Assembly (NCBI GenBank): GCA_028065725.1
Contig: JAPTVL010000509.1
Location: forward strand, 1 to 12,408
Source: Betaproteobacteria bacterium
GTDB taxonomy: Bacteria; Pseudomonadota; Gammaproteobacteria; Burkholderiales; Rhodocyclaceae
Direction of reading: 5' to 3'
Length of the DNA: 12,408 nucleotides
Shown here piece by piece: positions 7,569 to 12,408 of the stretch. Positions within the stretch are counted from its first letter, which is position 1. Every line of letters begins with the position of its first letter. Made by a program: the position numbers and the translations under genes. Under the pieces are notes generated by a model. The model ran no database searches and was not told the origin of the DNA. It worked only from the letters and a program-made list of their open reading frames with translations.

Positions 7569-10500
7569 TCAGGTCGATTGCTTCGCCTGAATGAATGCCT
7601 GCGCTGCCTCGGCAGGCAGGGGACGACTGAACAAATATCCTTGCATGAAATCGCAATGGTGCGAAGCCAGCAGAAGGCGCTGCGCCGCAGTTTCGACGCC
7701 TTCTGCCATCACCGCCAGACCGAGGCTGTGCGCGAGCGCGATGGTGGCGGTGCAAATGGCGACGTCGTTGACGTCGGTTTCGATGTCGCGGACAAAGGAT
7801 TTGTCGAGCTTGAGGGTGTGGATCGGCAGCAGCTTGAGATAGCTGAGCGAAGAATAGCCGGTGCCGAAATCGTCGATCGACAGGCGCACGCCGAGGTTGC
7901 GCAGCGCCCTGAGCTGGCTGATGCTGGCATCGGGGTCGTGCATGGCCACCGACTCGGTGATTTCAAGCTCGAGATCGGTGCCTGCCAGCCCGTATTTTTC
8001 CAGCGCCCGGGCAATGTGCGCCAGCAGGACGGGCGAGTGCAGCTGATGCGCCGACAGGTTCACGGCCATGGTCAGGCCCTGGATTCCGACGTCCCGCCAG
8101 GCGCGCAACTGGCGGCAGGCTTCGTCCAGCACCCAGTCGCCCAGAGGCAGGATCAGCCCCGTTTCTTCGGCTATGGGAATGAACTCCGACGGCAACACCA
8201 GTCCGTCGCGCGGATGTTGCCAGCGCACCAGTGCCTCGACCCCGACGATGCGCCCATCGCGGCTGTCCAGCTGCGGCTGGTAATGCAGTTCGAACTGCCT
8301 GTTCTCCACTGCAACCCGCAGGTCGTGGTCCAGCATCAGGCGCTTCACCGCAGCCTGGTTCATCTCGGCGGTGAAGAACTGGACATTGTTGCGACCCTGC
8401 GATTTGGCGTGGTACATGGCGGTGTCGGCATTTTTCATCAGCGTTTCGACGTCATTGCCGTCGTTCGGATAAAAGGCGACGCCGATGCTCGCTGTCGAGT
8501 GCAGCTCGTTTTCGCCGATACGATAGCTTTGGGCCAGCACCTGCAGCAGCTTGTCCGCCACACGGGCGGCAGCCGTGGCATCGTCCACGTCGGTCAGCAC
8601 CACCACGAACTCGTCGCCGCCCAGACGGGCCACGATGTCGCTGTCGCGTATGTTGTCGCGCAGGCGGTAGGCGACGTCCTTGAGCAAGGCGTCGCCCACG
8701 GCATGGCCCATGGAGTCGTTAATGGTCTTGAAGCGATCCAGATCGAGAAATATCACCGCCAGCGCGCGCTGTTCCCGGTGCGCCATGGCCAATACCTGTT
8801 CCAGCTGGCTTTGCAGACTGAAACGATTGAGCAGGCCGGTCAGGACATCGTGATAGGCCAACTGGCTGATTTGCGCCTCGGCCACCTTGCGCTCGGTGAT
8901 GTCCTGCACGGTGCCGGTGGAACTGAACGGTTTGCCCTGCGTGTCGTAGTGCGTCTCGCAGCGTTCGCTCACCCACTTGATGCGGCCGTCCGGCATGCGC
9001 AGACGATGCGTGATTTCGTATGGCTTGCGGGTCACCAGCGAATTTTGATAAGCCTGATTGACCCGCTCCCGGTCTTCCGGATGGACGACGTCCAGGAAGG
9101 TCTCGTAGGATGTGCCCAACTTTGTCTTGTCGATCTCGAAAAGGTGGAATGTTTCGTCCGACCAGGTCAGCTTGCCGCTGACGAGGTCGAGTTCCCAGCT
9201 TCCGATCTGAGCGATGCGCTGCGCCTCCTTGAGGCGCTTTTCGCTTTCCTTGAGCGCGGCATCGGCAATACTTTTCTCCGTCACATCGACGCCGATGCTG
9301 ACCATGAACTCCATGTCGCCGTGCTCGTCGAGCAGCAAGGTGTTGGTCCAATCGATCAGCCGCCTTGAGCCGTCGCGGGCAACCCAGTGGCTGGTGTGGG
9401 TGTTGCGCAGGGTGTCGGGATTGCGGATGAGGGAACAGAATGCCTCTTCGTGCACGGTTTCCCGTTCTTCCGGCGGCAGCAAGCGATCCCAGACGAACTG
9501 TCCCTCGACTTCTTCAAACGAATACTGCGACAGCGCCTCGCAGGCGTGGTTGAAGCGACGGATGCGACCCTCGCGATCGAGCACCACCACCAGCGCGCCG
9601 GCCTGGTCGAGAATCGCCCCCTGCAATGAGGTCATTGCGTGCAATTCCCGCGAGCGAGCCTCCACCTGCGATTCCAGGTTGTTGCGGGCCTCGACCAGCG
9701 CGTCGGTCATGTGATTGAAGGCATGGCCCAGCCGCCCCAGTTCATCGATGTCGCCACTCGGCGCGCGCTGCGTGAGATCGCCGGCGGCAATGCCGTCGGC
9801 CACCTGGGTCAGCTTCTGAATCGGGCGTGATAGCCCGCGACCGAGGAAGAACGCCATGATTGCGGAAAGCACCAGGAACAGCCCCAATGCGAGATAGCTG
9901 AGGCGGCGCAACCGGGCGGCCGGTGCCAGCGCCTCGTCGGTGTCGATCTTCACCACCATGCCCCAGCCCAGGGCCGGCAGATACCGCCACGCCGCCACCC
10001 CCTCGATGCCGGCATAGTCGCGAATGATGCCCTTGCCATGGTTGCCGGCCAGCGCCTTCTGCATCGGCAAGGCCGTCTGCGCGAGCGGCACCCGGTAATG
10101 GTAGGCGGCGTTCTCGACGTGCCTGAGCGGTGCGGTGTAAAGCGCATCGTTTGCCTCTTTTTGCGCCAGCACGGTTTCGCCGGTGCGGCCAAGCCCGGTG
10201 CGGTCGGCTGCCACCGCTTCCAGCCTGCTGATATCCAGCTGCAGGGCGAGCGCTCCGATCACCACGCCATTTTTCAGCACCGGCGCCAGCAGAAACGCGG
10301 CGGACCGATTTCCGGCCGGTGCGTACAGCGCGAAGCGGCTGAGGTGGGTCTGCAGGGTCTGCATGGAGAGTTCGAAACCCTTCGCCAACTGGGTGTCGCG
10401 GTAGGGGCCGTGCCTGAGGTTGGTGCCCAGATCCTTCTCCTGTCGCAGCGAAAACACCACGTTGCCGGCCGTATCCAGCAACAGCAAATCGTAAAAGCCT

Positions 10501-10844
10501 TCGGCAGCGTTGATCTTCATCAGGGCATCGCGCAGCGGGCGGGCAATGGCCTGATAGGCGGGGGCGTCCAGTCCATCCGGGCGAAAGACGCGGCTCAGTT
10601 CGGCAATCCCGTCGCTGATCAGGTCCTGTCGGCTGAGCAGCCGGGCGTCCGCCAGGCGCTCGGCCATGTGGCTGTCGATCTGTTCAACTTTCTTGTCCGC
10701 GATGACGGCCATGTTCGCCAGCACGGTTTCGCGCAGCGAGCTTTCGAACGAGGTCTGGTAAAACGCAGCCAGACCGGCCAGTGGCAGCACCGCCACCAGC
10801 AGGTAGCTCAACAGCAGGCGGGTGGAGATGTGGAGCCGGCTCAT
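7569..10844 (-). CDS. Membrane c-di-GMP enzyme: Cache-like sensor, HAMP, two PAS, GGDEF, EAL
   Basis: The product has 1091 residues. A transmembrane helix at about 9-28 is followed by a periplasmic Cache-like sensor region (about 30-305), a second membrane helix at 315-335, HAMP (335-390), PAS (about 405-525), PAS/PAC with a PAS_3-like pattern (about 535-655), GGDEF (about 660-825) and EAL (about 835-1085). The cyclase site GGDEF is intact (742-746), and the inhibitory site RxxD is present (Arg733, Asp736). The phosphodiesterase domain keeps EALVRW (870-875), Asn929, EITES (961-965), DDFGTGYSS (991-999), Lys1012 and EGVET (1048-1052). Both activities are therefore plausible. The ATG overlaps the TGA of the truncated binding-protein gene, and no good Shine-Dalgarno is seen, which points to translational coupling. 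Longer in-frame starts up to 11120 lie wholly inside that upstream gene and were rejected. Confidence 0.95.
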   Translation of the reverse strand: MSRLHISTRLLLSYLLVAVLPLAGLAAFYQTSFESSLRETVLANMAVIADKKVEQIDSHMAERLADARLLSRQDLISDGIAELSRVFRPDGLDAPAYQAIARPLRDALMKINAAEGFYDLLLLDTAGNVVFSLRQEKDLGTNLRHGPYRDTQLAKGFELSMQTLQTHLSRFALYAPAGNRSAAFLLAPVLKNGVVIGALALQLDISRLEAVAADRTGLGRTGETVLAQKEANDALYTAPLRHVENAAYHYRVPLAQTALPMQKALAGNHGKGIIRDYAGIEGVAAWRYLPALGWGMVVKIDTDEALAPAARLRRLSYLALGLFLVLSAIMAFFLGRGLSRPIQKLTQVADGIAAGDLTQRAPSGDIDELGRLGHAFNHMTDALVEARNNLESQVEARSRELHAMTSLQGAILDQAGALVVVLDREGRIRRFNHACEALSQYSFEEVEGQFVWDRLLPPEERETVHEEAFCSLIRNPDTLRNTHTSHWVARDGSRRLIDWTNTLLLDEHGDMEFMVSIGVDVTEKSIADAALKESEKRLKEAQRIAQIGSWELDLVSGKLTWSDETFHLFEIDKTKLGTSYETFLDVVHPEDRERVNQAYQNSLVTRKPYEITHRLRMPDGRIKWVSERCETHYDTQGKPFSSTGTVQDITERKVAEAQISQLAYHDVLTGLLNRFSLQSQLEQVLAMAHREQRALAVIFLDLDRFKTINDSMGHAVGDALLKDVAYRLRDNIRDSDIVARLGGDEFVVVLTDVDDATAAARVADKLLQVLAQSYRIGENELHSTASIGVAFYPNDGNDVETLMKNADTAMYHAKSQGRNNVQFFTAEMNQAAVKRLMLDHDLRVAVENRQFELHYQPQLDSRDGRIVGVEALVRWQHPRDGLVLPSEFIPIAEETGLILPLGDWVLDEACRQLRAWRDVGIQGLTMAVNLSAHQLHSPVLLAHIARALEKYGLAGTDLELEITESVAMHDPDASISQLRALRNLGVRLSIDDFGTGYSSLSYLKLLPIHTLKLDKSFVRDIETDVNDVAICTATIALAHSLGLAVMAEGVETAAQRLLLASHHCDFMQGYLFSRPLPAEAAQAFIQAKQST

Positions 10845-11443
10845 GGCGTGGCACCGGGCAATTCGGTCAGCTGCCGCTGCCACTCGAAGCGTGAGCGGTA
10901 GTCCGGGAAAGGATCCGGGCGCAGCGCATCGCCCGAATGCCACACCAGCTCGAATTGCCCGTCTGCATGCGCCTTGCCGATGCGCACCGGCTTCCACAGG
11001 TGGCGCGTGCTGCGGTCGACCGCAGCGATGCCTGAGGGCGCAGCCAGGCTCTGCTGCAGCATGGCGCGGTTGACCTGTTCGGGGTCGGCGGTACCGACAT
11101 CGGTCACCGCCTGTGCCCACAGCCTTACCCCTATATAGGCGGCTTCGACCGGGTCGCTGGTCACCCGATCGGAACCATAGCGGTGCTGGAATGCGGCGAC
11201 GAAATGCCGGTTGGCTTCCCCCGGAATGCTCTGGAAATAGCTCCAGACCGCGTAATGGTTGGGGTGAAAGGCATCACGCCCGATGGCTTTCAGGCCATCC
11301 TCCGCTGCCATGGTACCGCTGAGCGAATGCAGTACGCCGATGCGGATGGGTGAGGCGGGGGTGGGACGAAGCAGCAAAAAAACATCCAGCAGAGCCGCCA
11401 GCGTCAGGACAAATAAAACCATGTGGCGGCGGTGGAAATTCAT
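10841..11443 (-). CDS. Internally deleted type I periplasmic binding protein (FmdD/urea/amide ABC-transport-like)
   Basis: The product has 200 residues; full-length relatives have about 400. A membrane segment (8-26) is followed by [14 protein letters not shown] (33-46), the first strand and helix start of the family. The sequence then passes directly, near residues 45-48, to AEDGLKAIG and [11 protein letters not shown], which belong to the C-terminal half. After that it matches the family to its end ([39 protein letters not shown]). About 200 residues of the ligand-binding core appear to be missing in frame. ATG 11443 is preferred over TTG 11491; no clear Shine-Dalgarno is seen. The TGA overlaps the start of the GGDEF/EAL gene. 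It may have been a ligand-sensing partner of that enzyme and is now a decayed remnant or a coupling leader; a trimmed functional form is possible. Confidence 0.8.
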   Translation of the reverse strand: MNFHRRHMVLFVLTLAALLDVFLLLRPTPASPIRIGVLHSLSGTMAAEDGLKAIGRDAFHPNHYAVWSYFQSIPGEANRHFVAAFQHRYGSDRVTSDPVEAAYIGVRLWAQAVTDVGTADPEQVNRAMLQQSLAAPSGIAAVDRSTRHLWKPVRIGKAHADGQFELVWHSGDALRPDPFPDYRSRFEWQRQLTELPGATP

Positions 11444-11469
11444 GATGCGATTGTAGCCGGGGATTGATT

Positions 11470-11495
11470 TTGGTTGCAGATACGGTGCCAACCAA
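11470..11495. other. 7-bp inverted repeat between the amidohydrolase and binding-protein genes
   Basis: TTGGTTG (11470-11476) and CAACCAA (11489-11495) are perfect complements with a 12-nt loop. The repeat sits in the 57-nt gap between two - strand genes. It could be an operator half-site pair or a weak transcript hairpin; no T run follows on the - strand. Confidence 0.3.
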
Positions 11496-11500
11496 TTGTT

Positions 11501-12256
11501 TTATTGAGCAATAGAAAATGGGTGGGCGCCGGGATTGGGCGACCGGCACGTATCCGGCATGGCCTGAAGCAAGGCTTCGATCAACTGGCGCCGCAGTGCC
11601 TGCCATGGATGCCCGCCCTGCAAAACGTGCTTGTGATTGATTTCCAGTTCGACACCGACATAGGCGCCAGCCGGAAAGCGGCGGCGAAGGTAGGCAGTCA
11701 AGCCGTCCGACCTGCCGGTGTAGGGATAATTGCGGCGCACTTTCCATTCAGGCGCCAAAGCCTTGAGCTGGGTCTGCCAGCAGCGGCACAGTTCGACTTC
11801 GCCGGGCCGTGCCGGATCGTAGAGCAGGCCGATATCGGCATTGCGGACTTCACCGTCGAGCACTGGCGTGAAGCTGTGCGAGGAAATATGAATCAGCCGG
11901 CTGCCGCTCGCAATCGCTGCGGCGATATGCGCCTCGACCTTGTTGCGGTAGGGGCGGTAATGCTTTTCCAGTATTTCGCGACGGAGCGTCGCGGGCGCGC
12001 TCCGGGTGGCCTCGGAGTACAGGGACGGATGGCCGATGGAGCGGTTGAGATCGATCAGCAGGCGACTGGTGGTGGAGACGAACAGGGGCGCTGCCAGCGC
12101 CTTGGCCAATTCACGGGCCATGGCAAGCGCACCTGGATCATAACCGCGGTGGCTGGGCAGCAAGGATTCGAAGCCCGCAAACAGGGGGCGGTAGCGGGCC
12201 GGGATGCGGTTTCCGCCATGCTCGCAGGTGATCAGGATGGGGTCTGGTCTGGCCAT
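11501..12256 (-). CDS. N-formylglutamate amidohydrolase family protein
   Basis: The product has 251 residues with no signal peptide, so it is cytoplasmic. Members hydrolyse N-formyl-L-glutamate or related N-acyl amino acids with a zinc-dependent mechanism; this variant resembles the predicted amidohydrolases of COG3931. Motifs seen: ITCEHGGNRIP (9-19), SHRGYDPGA (35-43), SRLLIDLNRS (64-73), HISSHSFTPVLDGEVR (123-138) and VGVELEINHK (200-209). The acidic and histidine residues of these motifs probably form the metal and catalytic site. No hut genes are visible, so a role in histidine breakdown is not supported. The ATG lies 4 nt after the stop of the preceding partial gene, and no strong Shine-Dalgarno is present, so coupling is likely. 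The TAA stop at 11501 leaves a 57-nt gap before the next gene. Confidence 0.87.
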   Translation of the reverse strand: MARPDPILITCEHGGNRIPARYRPLFAGFESLLPSHRGYDPGALAMARELAKALAAPLFVSTTSRLLIDLNRSIGHPSLYSEATRSAPATLRREILEKHYRPYRNKVEAHIAAAIASGSRLIHISSHSFTPVLDGEVRNADIGLLYDPARPGEVELCRCWQTQLKALAPEWKVRRNYPYTGRSDGLTAYLRRRFPAGAYVGVELEINHKHVLQGGHPWQALRRQLIEALLQAMPDTCRSPNPGAHPFSIAQ

Positions 12257-12260
12257 GGCA

Positions 12261-12408
12261 TCAGTCGACGAACATGCGTCTCGCTTCGAGGCAGTCGCAC
12301 AAGGCCCGGTAGATGTCGCGCAGGCGCGCCTTGCTGCACGCCGGGCCGAGCGCGCGCAGAATGCGGCGGGCGAGCGGCCCCTGTGCCAGGATCACGTGCA
12401 GCGGCTCG
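12261..12408 (-). CDS. C-terminal 48 codons of an unidentified protein (5' end outside window)
   Basis: The frame is open from the window edge to TGA (12263-12261). The visible part begins EPLHVILAQGPLARRILRAL and ends in EARRMFVD. It is basic and probably helical, with three cysteines (one CDC). The end faintly recalls carboxylate-amine ligases (GCS2 / YbdK type), which can sit beside N-formylglutamate amidohydrolase genes, but 48 residues are too few to decide. The 4-nt gap to the amidohydrolase start indicates a shared transcript. Confidence 0.6.
   Translation of the reverse strand, partial: EPLHVILAQGPLARRILRALGPACSKARLRDIYRALCDCLEARRMFVD

Noticed and set aside
7542..9368. Open frame of 608 codons on the + strand over the GGDEF/EAL gene
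   Set aside because: It is the complement of intact PAS, GGDEF and EAL motifs and carries no domain of its own; it is a GC-bias shadow.
10845..11120. Upstream N-terminal extension of the GGDEF/EAL protein
   Set aside because: It lies entirely inside the conserved tail of the binding-protein remnant, and a typical membrane-anchor start is at 10844.

Overview
The window is GC-rich, densely packed bacterial chromosome. The protein families and gene style suggest a betaproteobacterium (Rhodocyclales or Nitrosomonadales-like). This is an inference from remembered family resemblance, as no database search was possible. Ten protein genes and one tRNA gene are supported. I see no insertion sequence, phage gene, CRISPR array or rRNA.

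Left part (1-4918, + strand) is a selenocysteine (Sec) locus. It holds the 3' end of fdhE (formate dehydrogenase assembly factor), selA (Sec synthase), a Tat-exported transglutaminase-like protein, selB (Sec-specific elongation factor) and selC (tRNA-Sec, anticodon TCA). The genes are collinear with very small gaps. The transglutaminase gene overlaps selB by 4 nt (ATGA), and selC begins 3 nt after the selB stop. Together SelA, SelB and tRNA-Sec insert Sec at UGA codons. The preceding fdhE suggests that the main client is a Sec-containing formate dehydrogenase encoded upstream of the window. SelD, which makes selenophosphate, is not here. The intervening transglutaminase gene has no obvious role in Sec synthesis.

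Middle part (4919-5141) is a gene-free convergent region with a T6 run after selC and a 7-bp hairpin. Next, on the - strand (read 7455 to 5142), is a three-gene cluster: a TraR/DksA-type zinc-finger protein, a short HPF/RaiA ribosome hibernation factor, and a two-domain protein joining an aminoglycoside-phosphotransferase-like fold to a P-loop kinase. This looks like a stress or slow-growth operon. A strong inverted repeat lies between the first two genes.

Right part (12408 to 7569, - strand) is a second operon-like run. It holds the last 48 codons of an unidentified protein, an N-formylglutamate amidohydrolase family enzyme, a 200-residue remnant of a type I periplasmic binding protein that appears to have lost most of its ligand-binding region in frame, and a 1091-residue membrane c-di-GMP enzyme (Cache-like sensor, HAMP, two PAS, GGDEF, EAL). 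The remnant overlaps the c-di-GMP gene by ATGA, so the two are probably translated together.

Most notable are the exported transglutaminase gene inside the Sec operon, the 3-nt selB-selC junction, the internally deleted binding protein coupled to a c-di-GMP enzyme, and the strand-specific palindrome ahead of hpf.
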